This document shows positions 14,501 to 24,713 of a DNA stretch of 64,000 nt, one piece after another (within the stretch, counting starts at the first letter, position 1; every line of letters starts with the position of its first letter). The notes below the pieces were generated by a model. The model was not told the DNA's origin, did not search any database, and saw only the letters and a program-made list of their open reading frames with translations. The stretch comes from Archilochus colubris. Taxonomy: Eukaryota > Chordata > Aves > Apodiformes > Trochilidae. A program made the position numbers and the translations under genes. The DNA lies in the NCBI GenBank assembly GCA_023079485.1, contig CM041085.1, forward strand, positions 30,427,121-30,491,120. Direction: 5' to 3'.

Positions 14501-15245
14501 TATCCAAGGAATAATAAATTTATCTGCCTAAACTGAAAATTAAAGATCTGTATAGCCCTAATAAAAATATAGCAATTAGATAGAAAGACATACTAAGGGA
14601 ATTGCAGAAAAACCTGGAAGAAGTCAAGAACCAGCCTATTTACTTTTAATTAAATAACTGTTAGACCATATCCCAAAACTAAATTGGCAATCTGGAAGAT
14701 ACTTTGGTAAAACTATGGTTACAATTGTGTTCTTTTAAAATTAATAGATGCTTTATTCTTATACCATATACAAGTATTACAGCACCCATGGCATAGCACC
14801 AGTCCAGTGAGCATAGATTATCTTTACTGATAGTCAGGAAACAATGGAAAGATCTTGTCAGAAGTAAAGATAACCAAGAAGTTAACAGAGGATAGAGACT
14901 TAATGGAAAGGGATCCTTCCTCTGTCATGTTGAATCATCCCTTGTACCTTATCAGGTGCTAATTATAACCCCGCACAAAGTGGCAGATAAAGACCCACCT
15001 ATTGGTGTCAAACACAGAGAAATGCTTGACATGACACTATCATTATAGGAATTCTAAGGAATAAAAGTGCCACAAATCTGAACTTGTTATGCAGGTGAGC
15101 AGATGGTTGCTCACCAAGCAAGAAATCCAAACTTCAAGCTGCCACAGTCATTTAAAGCAGCTACAGATTTGGGGTGACAGTGGAGGAGAAAGTCATACTC
15201 TGACATACAGATCTGGGGAAACTCTTTAAAAGCCTCAATTAAAAT
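8544..15245 (+). other. RGS17: RGS17 intron 1 continued; no gene seen
   Basis: Apart from simple-sequence tracts (an AT run at 11117-11135 and the CAAA-rich tract at 12097-12165) I find no recognisable gene, RNA or transposon. Short open frames on both strands have no family likeness and no consistent coding signal. Confidence 0.55.
12097..12165. repeat. Low-complexity (CAAA/CCAA)n tract
   Basis: The tract is an irregular run of CAAA, CCAA and CAAAC units on the + strand (GTTT on the other). It yields long spurious aromatic and valine-rich open frames on the minus strand, which should not be taken as genes. Confidence 0.8.
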
Positions 15246-15957
15246 TTCATAGAATTTCATAGAATGTCTGGGGTTAAAGGGGGCCTTAAAGAACATCCAG
15301 TTCCAACCCCCTGCATGGGCAGGGACACCTGCCACCAGACCAGGTTGCTCAAGGCCCCATCCAACCTGGCCTTGAACACTTCTGGGGAGGGGGCAGCCAC
15401 AACTTCCTTGGGCAACCTGGGCCAGTGTCTCACCACCCTCAAATTAAAGAATTTCTTCCTAATGTCTAACCTAAATCTCTCCTCTTCCAGTCTGAAACCG
15501 GTTCCCCTTGTCCTCTCACTTCACACTCATGCAAAAAGCCCTATCCTGGACTTCTTGTGGGGCCCCTTCAGACATTGGAAGGTTGCTATGAGGTAACCTC
15601 AGAGCCTCCTTTTCTCCAGGATGAACAACCCCAACTTATTTAGCCTGTCTTCACAGAGGAGGTGCTTCAGCCTTCTAATCATTTTAGTGGCTCTCCACTG
15701 GACATGTTCCAGGAGCTCTATGTCCTTCTTATCCCGAGGACTGGACACAGTACTCCAGATGGGGTCTCACAAGAGCAGAGGGGGAGAATCACCTCCCTCA
15801 ACTGCTGTCTGCGCTTCTTTTGATGCAGCCCAGGACCTGGTTGGCTCTCTGAGCTGCAAGCACACATTGATGGCTCATGTTGAGCTTCTGGTCCACCACC
15901 ACCCTCAAGTTCTTCTCCTCAGGGCTGTCTGCAATCCTGTCTCCTCCTGACCTGTAT
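15246..15957 (-). mobile_element. CR1 LINE fragment, 3' end, reverse orientation
   Basis: On the + strand the segment starts with two CATAGAATT-like units, the complement of the CR1 3' terminal repeat. It continues with the familiar CR1 3' region read backwards: phrases equivalent to 'catccagttccaaccccct', 'gggcagggacacct' and 'ttcttcctaatgtctaacct'. It then runs into the end of the reverse transcriptase-encoding part near 'tggtccaccaccaccctcaag'. About 710 bases are retained. The reading frames are broken, so it is a dead, 5'-truncated copy. It ends abruptly at 'ctgtatttgtg', after which the sequence no longer follows CR1. Confidence 0.92.
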
Positions 15958-16206
15958 TTGTGAATGGAATAAAGCTAACAGCAAAGGAAGATGTCAGGAA
16001 TTATAAGATAAATATAGTGTCTGGAGATAGCAGCAAGGTAAATGATCAGAGAAGGAGCAAGGTGGAAGCAAGAACTTTGCCAGCAGAACAGTGCACAAGG
16101 GGCAGTGAAAGCTTTAAACTAACTGTGCTAACTCACTGCAAAAGCCTACAGGTGGCAAGAGCACGTGCCTTGCACAGAGCAGTCACTAGTCTCTCCCTTC
16201 CTCAAA
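15958..16206. other. Non-CR1 spacer between two CR1 pieces
   Basis: These ~250 bases do not match the CR1 sequence expected between the two flanking pieces, as far as I remember it. They contain no gene. They may be an older insertion or a replacement of the missing CR1 interior, or the flanks may be two independent CR1 insertions. Confidence 0.45.
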
Positions 16207-16319
16207 CCAGCATGTTGTCCAGGACGCTATGAGAAGCAGTATCAAAAGCTTTCCTGAAGTCCAGAAAGCCAGTAGATTCCCTTGATCAGCTAGGTGGGTT
16301 ATCTTATCATAGAAGGAAA
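16207..16319 (-). mobile_element. CR1 LINE fragment, internal part, reverse orientation
   Basis: The phrases 'ccagcatgttgtccaggac', 'agtatcaaaagctttcctga', 'gaagtccag' and 'atcatagaagg' correspond to the reverse complement of the CR1 reverse transcriptase region. The orientation is the same as the piece ending at 15957, and it lies further toward the CR1 5' side, so both may come from one insertion with an altered middle. It is too short and degenerate to encode anything. Confidence 0.7.
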
Positions 16320-19300
16320 TAAAGTTTGTATAGGATGCAAGTCTTCATTTTACAGTGAAGAATGTAGGTTCTTTTGGTTCAAAAACCTGAACCATGTCCA
16401 AAGTGCTTTCAGAGAAGCTGGTCTCACATGAAAAGTATTTTCCTAAAGGCTTCCTTTGTTTTTTTGCAGCTGAAAATTTGTCAGAATTGTCTTATATGAA
16501 GGAAAAGTTGTTCACCAACATAAAAGCTTACTTGATACTTGAATTGCACTTGCAGACCTTTTTAGCCTATTAGCTACAAAATCTTTTGCAGGTCCTATGA
16601 GTTTTTAAATTTCTGCTGAGATTTGTACAGAATCTGTGCAGTTCACATAACCCACAAATGACACTTGGCTTTTTACTCTGAGAAATGGCTTTGAGCACAG
16701 GGAAACTTATTTAGGAATTACAGTGCTAATGCATGCAGTAAAGCTCTCTATGTTCTCAAGTCTTCCTAGCGTCTTCTCTGTGGGGAATGTCACGGACTTT
16801 AACAAGTGTTTCTTTAATTTTCCAGCAATGTGTTGAGATGTGTATTTCCCTCCTGTGCATAAAGTACCTTTCCAGCTTTCTAAAATGTAGTGGCTTAACA
16901 AGTCCAAGTCAGCTAGAGCCATGCCAGCCACAGCGAATATGTAGATAAGTGTAGTATAAATTGGGATTCTCATATGCTTCTCAGATACCTACAAATAAAA
17001 ACAATATGCTTTAAAAAGATAGAAGGGTTTCCTGATGAGTTCTACATTTTGCTTTTTTAATAAAATATTCCTGAAGACTGTAGAGTGCTCTTAATCACAG
17101 TTTTAGCACAGCTCCTTAAAAACCACATGCAGGCATCTCAACCTTTTACATAATGCATTACTTTAAGGCTTAATGTTTTGTTACTGAGCACTAATGTCTG
17201 ATGTAGAAGTACAAATGCATATCTACTTGATGATGCAGAGATTTAAGTAGGGCTTCCTCAGAATACTAAGTTCACCATAAAACAATAAAAAGAAATCTCA
17301 TACATCCTATATGAGCACAGAATCTCTCTAGCAAAGTCATAAAAAGAATATTATCATACACAATATACATAGGATTTTATAATCTTCAGCAGTTTGTATT
17401 TAAATGAATGTTCATGTAGCAGTGTTCTATCCTAATAAAGTGCTTAATATCTAAACACTCTACCAAGTGTCCACACAATTTCTTTTTCTTCCTATTCCAT
17501 CAATGTGTGGAATGTCCACTTCTCAGGACACCTCTGAAAGACAGTAGAAAGAGTGAAAGATCTCCAGAATAGAAGACCTGACAGGAGAAGGATATCAGGA
17601 TGGTAGCGATGTCCATCTTAAAACTCGTTGCTGAGTCGCAGTAACTAATAGAAGAGCAAGGTATTTTGCAGTAGACACTCAAGTCTTCAGTTCTCCAAAA
17701 CTGAAATTCAGTGGGTTCAATAACCTGTTTTCTGGCTCAAGAAGTATTAAAAACCTACAATTTGAAAAGCTACTTCCAAAAGGTGATCTGCCATTTTTGC
17801 AAGAATAATGACAGAATAGGGGTCATGGGGTGTGTTAGGCACTTCAGGCTACTTAAGAGGAATTAACTCCATGGTTCTGCCACCTTGGTAATCAGTAGAG
17901 GACTATCAGAGTTGAAAGCAGTGGTTCATATAGCTTAATGTAGGCAGCCAGGCTTTTAAAATTAAAAACTATAATATATGCGTTTCACTACTCACTCAGC
18001 TTTCTAAGGAATTTGTGTAGGGAAATCTTTACAACTCAGAAACATCTGATAAAAATCTCTTGGTCTGTCTTCATTTTGCCTGCAAGATATTCCTCTAGAT
18101 GAATGAAGACAGCACACTTTAACAGAGTTGTATTAGGGCTGTCCCTGCACTGAAAGAGTAGCATGTGTATCTGAGATTATTTAACTGGCAGGTACATCCA
18201 AAGTGTGTTTCACTGTTCACACTATAAAATCTGTCCTCAAAAAACTGTGATTTTAAAACAGAGAGCATATCACAGATCATTAGATGTAGCATATTACAGG
18301 ATTCTCTGAGGGTTTTTGATGAGCATTTGGAGTTAAAAATATGTCTTATATATTAAAAATTCAACAAGGCACCTAACAGCTCTGAAAAAAAAGATAGGTT
18401 TTCAAGGATATCTCTGTCACTCTCCCATTGACTGTTTTAGGAAATTAAAATCCAAGCAACTAATCAAAATCATGTCAAGATCACTTCAATATCATGAAAA
18501 AAAAATCAAGGAATTCTTAATGTAACTCATTCCTTATGAATGTTGACCTCTTCCAAATATATGAAAAATGATAGTTGGAAGTCTCTCACTACACAAAGCC
18601 TTCCTCAGATTACAAGATTTATTTCTTACAATGAAGCCTGAATGGGGCTTAAATGGAGAGCATTTACCTTAATGCTTAGAGTTTGAAGGCTTTCAACATC
18701 CCTAAACTTAAAACCAGTACTTATTAGGAATCTATTTAAAAAGTGAATGCCAGAATGCCAGTTAAGAAAGTGAAAACATGAAGTACGGTTAAATCATCAA
18801 TAGTCACATCTGGGGCTGCTATAAGGTTTGATTTTATGTAAGCTACACAATTCAGGTTTTGGTCTTGTATTGGCAAACGTAAAGGAAGCAAAGCAATGCA
18901 GAAGAGCTAATGTGATAGATCACCAAAAAGGAAGTGTTTTAAGGGCTAAATTTCTTGCTGGCAGTGTAAAACACCCTCAATAGCTTTAAGTCATTGACTG
19001 CCCCTTTCTGATGCAAGATGATCTTTCTTGCCTGTTGAAAGAATATGAGAAAAGACAGATTGCTCTAGCTAATTCTGCTCCAGTTCTGTCCTGAAAGCTA
19101 AGCCATTCTGTGTCCTGTCTGCAGCAAAAAAAAAAAAAAAGAAAAAATGCCACTTCCTTGCTGTGTAAGATGATTGTGTGTGATTATCAGCACCATTATA
19201 TGATACCTCTTGTTCAAAGCAGCCATTAGGGAATGGCTCCAGAAGATGCAATATAAATTATCACTCCTTAATGGAGTTTCATGATGTTTCTATGAGTTCT

Positions 19301-21018
19301 GAGCACATGAGGTTCTCTGCAGAATGCCCTCTCAACCCCGAGAGCGGGGAGAAAATGCTTACAAGAGGGTCATGTGCAAGAGGAGTCTCCAACATGAGCA
19401 GAGGGGCCTGGATGAGGCAAAAAGTTTAGCTAATTTGCAGGGCCACAATGACAGGCTTTTGAGGCCAGGGAAAAAAACAACCAAACAAACAAAACCCCCC
19501 CAAAACAAACAAACAAACCAACCACAAACAAACAAAAAAAAAACCCATCAAATTTGTTCTTGCTTCATCAGAGGATAGGATAGGCAGCCTTTTGTGCCAT
19601 GTCCAACACCTCAGGAAATTCTGGGGGAAACTCTCTTAAAATCTTAGCACAAATCCTGCAGGAGGACTTTCCCTGACTCAGGGAAATGCAAGAAATTACC
19701 TTCTTTTCATCTTCTGGAGGCATTCTGTGGAATTTGAAGTTACTGTAGTCAGTATTCAATAGGCCTGTCCAGGTACAAATGCAATAAATCAAATGATTTT
19801 TCCATCAGTTATTCCTTTTTTGAGCTATCTTCTGAAGATACTGCTCTGTGCACAAGGGGATTTCCATAGTAATTACCCACGAGTACCCAGTGGAATAAGT
19901 GGCAGTAACACTGTTTAAACATAGAAATCGATCCTTCTGCCAGTGCTTCCTCCAAATTTCAGAATTTTGTTTTAGTTCTCATATTCCTCTAGCACTGCAA
20001 GACTGAAGATACATTCAGGGTTGCACACTTTACTGTGAGCTACCTGTCTCTTAACTTGTAATAAACTTTTGCTGTAGCCTTACTTTCCTTTCCTCAGATG
20101 CAGAGAAGGAACAGCAGATATTCTACAAAATGAAGTCCTTTGTGATTATGGGCTTGCTCAGAAGGCCATGATACCTACCCACCCCCAAGTTCATGAGTCA
20201 ATTAAGTGAACTACAATGCTCTTCCTGTTTCCTATCAGCACAAATGGAAATTGTTTGTAATCCATGTTCACAATATTCTGCTCCTTCACAGTTATGTACT
20301 AACATGCACACTTAATTACAGAAAAATATTTTATCTCATCACACTGCTTTCTGAATTAAAGAATGTAAATTTCTTTTTTGTGCATTGGGCCTAAGTACTA
20401 AATATAGCCTTTTGTCTACAATTAAGTCTCTGAATATAGCTAAGACTTAAGATATTCCTGTTCTCCATCCGAAATAATGTATTAAAATCAATTACAGTTT
20501 TGCATAGATGACATCTGGTGTTTGCTAATACAACATGAAACACAAAATCCAACCAAAATAAGCATGAAACAAAAGTTTCCACCCATCCTACTTCATCCTC
20601 CGTAAACTTTACTGGTTTGCATTACAGGGTGGATTTTCTCATACTTCTTTTAGACTTCAGCTTACTCCCCAAGAGAATATAACATAAGCAGAAGAAAAGG
20701 GCTGATAACTTTGGCTTCAGGCAGTGGTTTCAAGCCAGATGAGTGAACATTGCTCATGTATTCACTGAGAAGATTGTCTCATTGCTGGGGCTTTCAGCAT
20801 AGTGCTTTTGTTGATCATCATGCCAGTTTTGCCAAGCTAAATAACAGTTTGCATTGTCAGATTTAACAAGGTTCAGAGTGAACACCAACACCAGCTGTGG
20901 AAAGGACAGGATCTGAAATGGATTAAATACAAGATCTTTGTTGATTACATTTGGAAGCTAAGGATCATCCCACTTCATAGTATCCATGTTATCAACCCAT
21001 TTCAAAATACACTCCCTT
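16320..21018 (+). other. RGS17: RGS17 intron 1 continued; no gene seen
   Basis: AT-rich sequence without recognisable exons, RNAs or transposons. Simple-sequence items are an A-run at about 19125-19146 and the CAAA-rich tract at 19471-19545. Confidence 0.55.
19471..19545. repeat. Low-complexity (CAAA)n tract with a C run
   Basis: Irregular CAAA/CCAA repeats are interrupted by a run of seven C. The tract is similar in type to that at 12097-12165. Confidence 0.8.
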
Positions 21019-21313
21019 GCAGCACTTACCTGCTGAGGCTGTGAGTTCAAACCTCACCTTTGGGTGAGCTCCAGTGGCACAATCAGGTTAGCACAATGCT
21101 TATAGAAGCTGTACAAAGGCAAGCAATGCCAAGGTTGTGAGTTCAAGCACGAGCTGAGCCTGTGCTTCAAGCCTCACCTTTTATTGGCCCCCTAATCCTG
21201 CTCATGAGCAATGGGGGCCCACCCTAATCAGGCACAGGTGGGCTTAACACAAGCTCATGCCCACGACCTGGTAATTAGTGGCACCTGGCTGCCTCATTTC
21301 ACTACACTTACCT
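21019..21313 (+). mobile_element. tRNA-Ile(UAU)-derived SINE-like element with partial tandem head
   Basis: There are three parts. (1) At 21019-21059 is a 3' half of a tRNA-Ile-like sequence, from the anticodon arm through a T-arm reading GAGTTCAAACCTC, without an intron. (2) At 21068-21180 is a complete tRNA-Ile(UAU)-like head. It starts GCTCCAGTGGC and has an A-box-like region, the anticodon region CTTATA, about 20 intron-like bases, then AATGCCAAGGTTGTGAGTTC. (3) From about 21178 is a non-tRNA tail that includes a possible hairpin (GGCCCCC ... GGGGGCC), ending near CTACACTTAC. The tail recurs at 22122-22290, which shows it is a repeat. Passerine birds are known to have tRNA-Ile-derived SINEs mobilised by CR1. 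Membership of that group is my inference. Confidence 0.7.
21068..21180 (+). pseudogene. tRNA-Ile(UAU)-like sequence with retained intron, decayed
   Basis: The 5' acceptor strand GCTCCAG, D-arm region and anticodon-loop CTTATA match vertebrate tRNA-Ile-UAU as I remember it. An intron-sized insert sits one base after the anticodon, where tRNA introns lie. The T-arm is broken: after GAGTTCAAGC there is a 24-base insertion that repeats TTCAAGC before CTCACC resumes. The 3' acceptor strand GGAGC is missing. A working tRNA is therefore ruled out; this is the SINE head. Confidence 0.75.
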
Positions 21314-22121
21314 CGCATTAAAATTAATGTTTTATCCTCAAGTAGACAAACACGCTGTATCAAGATTAGAATGCAAACTCTCCCTGGATGTAAGCACAAA
21401 GGATCTGGGGGAGGTTGTTCTTTTGTTGTTTGTTGTTGTTTTCTTATGAAATGCAGCCTAAATAGATAAATATAACTGCACCTGAGATCAAAGACTGCAG
21501 GACTGTCCTCTTCCTCCTCTAAAAAATGCATGGTCAGAAAGAGGATGGATCATGTCTCTCCCCATACTCTAGAGTGAAGTCAGCATAGCAAAGCAAGTAC
21601 TCCCACTATGGACACTGTCCAGTCTGTGGGCTCTGAGCAGCCCTGGAGGAAAAAGCTGTGACTCCTGAAATGCTCTTAAATGAAGATCCATGGTTTGTTC
21701 CCAACTCCTGTTGCTAGTATGCACTGCCAGACTTGCAGGTCTCTGAAACAGTTGGCCATGGTAATCCATACAGAAAAATGAACACTGGAGAATTTAAAGT
21801 TGTAGAGGTTGCTGGGCAGGGTTGAGAACATGAACTATTCATGTTTAGCCACACTTCTGACTCCATCTTCCCAACAAGCCATGTGCTGTATGTTGGGAAT
21901 TACAGTTTTAGGTTTTCCCTTTCTGCAGCTGCACAGCTCCCGTCCATTCCCCATTGCTTTCTGCCAGCACAAGCCAAGTCAGAAGGAAGAAGTCCCCACA
22001 CTCCCCTTGCCTGCCTGGTTTTCTGTTTCCTCCTTTGCTCCAACCCAAGTGCTCACATGTAGCAGGAAGAGCCTTTCTTGCTCCTGAGGCTCGACAAGCT
22101 GCTGGCTTCTCCATTGCCTCT

Positions 22122-22290
22122 TGCAAGAGTGAGCTGAGGTGCCTCTGTGGGTGTGGGTCCCATCTTTATTGGCCCCCTGGTCTTGCTCATGCCCAATAGG
22201 GCGCCTGTCCTAATCAGGCACAGGTGGACTCACACCCACTCTTTGGCAACTCGAGACACCTGGTTTATCTTGTTTCTCTACACTCACATC
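22122..22290 (+). mobile_element. Second, headless copy of the SINE-like tail
   Basis: This segment aligns with 21154-21311: shared phrases are TTTATTGGCCCCCT, TGCTCATG, CCTAATCAGGCACAGGTGG, ACACCTGG and CTACACT. Divergence is substantial but the order is conserved, so both derive from the same repeat family in the same orientation. The tRNA-like head is absent or unrecognisable. Confidence 0.7.
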
Positions 22291-24569
22291 TTCCCAAGGT
22301 GAATGAAACTGAGACTTGAACCAAGATAAATTTTTTTTTCATTTTTTTCTTTCCCCTCTATATTAATTTTGAGTCATGCCTACTCTTTTATTCAATTTAC
22401 CAACTACCTGCACACATGCTGCTGCCAGCACAGAGACTGAGATAGCTCAGGTGAGGGAATCAGTGACTGTCAGCTGTGCAGAAGAAACATGAGAGAGACA
22501 TTTATTTCAGTTGCACTGGCAATTTCTGCTTTGTCAAAGTTATTGTGAAACTACAGCAAAGTGACCATCTGTCACCATCACATCTGAATGGTTACCCTTC
22601 ATCCTGCCCTCTGGTATTTATAGGGAAACAGATCCTTGCTACGGTGCACTTTATATATATATAGCTAAAATTGTGTATTAAATTCGTGATTTCAGGTACA
22701 CAGGTAGAATGCATGTGATGTTTTCATTCCAAGGTTACAGCCCTTTGAATACCTATATATGAATAATTTCACTTGCCTCTGAAATTAATAAATTTAGTGG
22801 GTTTATACAAAGGCTTTTTGAATTTCTCAATTTCTCTCTTACTTACAAGAAACAAACATTCCCTGTGAAAATATCTGGGTTTAATTCCTTTAACTAGTCA
22901 CTGCACTTGCTGAAGCAAGTACCATTCATTATTCTGTGCAATAATTTAACTGCCTCATGTGCAGCCAGCAGAAGTTCAGCAGTGTAGTCTGGAGAAAATT
23001 ACTCCACTCTGTCACTCACTGTCTGAGCTACAGATTGTGCAGCAACCTTTTTCCTTTCCTTTTATCATAAAAATATGGGCGGGCTTTAAATATGTCAAAG
23101 TGTCCCTTGTTAAAAGCATGATTCCATTTCATTAAAAACTTGATGTGTGTTTTCTTAGTATTTCGTTGTAGTTTACAATAGTTTAGCAACATATATTCAT
23201 AAGAAGTAATATCAATAGCATAAGCTGGAACCTTCACCACAGGTAGTTAAATGGTACTTCACTGTTTCATTTGACCAAATACTTCAGAAATTACTTGATT
23301 CTACTCAGTGGCAGCCTACGTGGAAACATTTGCTATGAAAGAAGCTGAAATAACCAGCAACCTTGAGTTTTGCAGCATACGCTCAAGTTCTGAAGTTTAG
23401 TATCCTTGCTACGTTTTGTGTGTAAACTGTCTGTAAGGATACTATAACAGCAGCAGAACTTCAGGAGTTATAGCAATGATGTAAATGCAAACTCTTAGAG
23501 CATGGATGCATGTAGACAGGGTACTACATCTCTCTGTTGTCTGTGCATGATATATCCAGGTGGCAAATCAACCAGAGCCTGCCTTTCCCCAGCCCTCCTG
23601 GCTGCAGCAGGATGCCCTGGGGGCCTGCAGCACAGCTCACACCAGGTCAACTTCAGCCCAATTCTGTTTTGAGCTGTGCTCCTCCCCACAGTAATCTGTC
23701 TGTACTTTTTGAACGCAAAATTACTGAATTCATTCTAAGTTGTAAATGTTTGTAAGAAGATGTGAGCTATTAAAAGGTTCCAGATATCTAAGCCTTTCTA
23801 AATAACATAACTTAGCAATAAATGTTTTGATTTCTCTTGAAAACTAAGTAATGGATGGAATATTATTTCCAGCTGCGTATTGTAAATCACTGGAAAGAAA
23901 AATATCTTGGCCTAATAAAACCTAGGAAAGACTGACAGTGAGTAAATCTTCTGTGATCAGACAATAGTCCCAAAATTGGAAAAGTATTTTGGAAATAAAT
24001 ATTTATTATTAATTTTATTTACAGAGAATAATGCTCAAGTAGCAAATCTCCCAGTTATGACACCTATAATAATATTGACTTTTAACAGACAGCTATTTGT
24101 GCCCATGATATAATTTCAGTGATTCAGTAATGACCAATGAAGTCAAAAAGTAATATCAGTTTCCAGCTCCTTTTTGATGTGAATAACCATCCTGCTGTAT
24201 TTGGAGTACAATGGAAAGAGCTGTGATAGTCATATGGTAAGGAACAACTCAGTCTCTACCCAGTGCTACACAATCTGTGTTGCTTGCTGTTCAGAAGGGT
24301 GATAAACAGTCCTTTTAGTCCAGCCAAAGTAATAAGAATAGACGTGATTCAATGGCACTGTAGCATAAGCTTGTCACGAAAATGTGGTCTTCTGGAAACT
24401 GCTTTTAACACAATAGAACTATTACTTGGCCAGCACGGTTGATGGCCATGGGCTTTTGTTGCCACAAGCTGTGAGAATCAGTAGAATCAGAGACTGCTGT
24501 AGAAATGTGAATGTGCTTTATGACGGTCTGTAGTAATTCTGTACATCTCTTATGTCTGTGTTCTTATAG
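22291..24569 (+). other. RGS17: RGS17 intron 1, right end; no gene seen
   Basis: No gene or transposon is recognised. The intron ends in the acceptor TTCTTATAG at 24561-24569. A short TA run lies at about 22650-22662. Confidence 0.55.
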
Positions 24570-24594
24570 CCACTTGGGCACTGAAGTAGCTGAA

Positions 24595-24713
24595 ATGAGA
24601 AAGAGGCAGCAGCCACAAAATGAAGGAACATCAGCTGTGTCCCAAGCACCTGGAAACCAAAGGCCCAACAACACATGTTGCTTTTGTTGGTGCTGTTGCT
24701 GCAGCTGTTCATG
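24595..24713 (+). CDS. RGS17: RGS17 coding exon 1 (start codon, cysteine string)
   Basis: RGS17 (RGSZ2) is a GTPase-activating protein for Gi/Go/Gz alpha subunits and belongs to the RZ subfamily. It ends G-protein signalling at membranes, including opioid and dopamine receptor pathways in brain. This exon gives residues 1-39 plus two bases of codon 40. Translation starts MRKRQQPQNEG and reaches a dense cysteine string at residues 28-40, the palmitoylated membrane anchor that defines RZ proteins. The probable exon begins at 24570 after the acceptor TTCTTATAG, leaving 25 bases of 5'UTR. The donor is TG|GTATGT. The start is fixed by near identity to the human N-terminus as I remember it (two substitutions). 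The split Cys codon joins in frame to 46984. If unspliced, the frame stops after four residues. Confidence 0.95.

Noticed and set aside
15264..15950. Two open frames of 109-110 codons
   Set aside because: Both are chance frames on the non-coding strand of the CR1 fragment.
21068..21180. Functional tRNA-Ile(UAU) gene
   Set aside because: The T-arm is split by a 24-base insertion and the 3' acceptor strand is missing.
21023..21313. CACTTACCT direct repeats at 21023-21031 and 21305-21313 as a target-site duplication of the SINE
   Set aside because: The upstream copy aligns with the tRNA anticodon arm and the downstream copy lies in the tail shared with the second repeat copy (CTACACTCAC), so both are parts of the element.
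1..24569. Alternative first exon or promoter of RGS17 inside the window
   Set aside because: I looked for CpG-rich sequence and for an exon with a good donor before 24570 and found none. The moderately GC-rich patch at 7870-8300 belongs to the LTR-like element.
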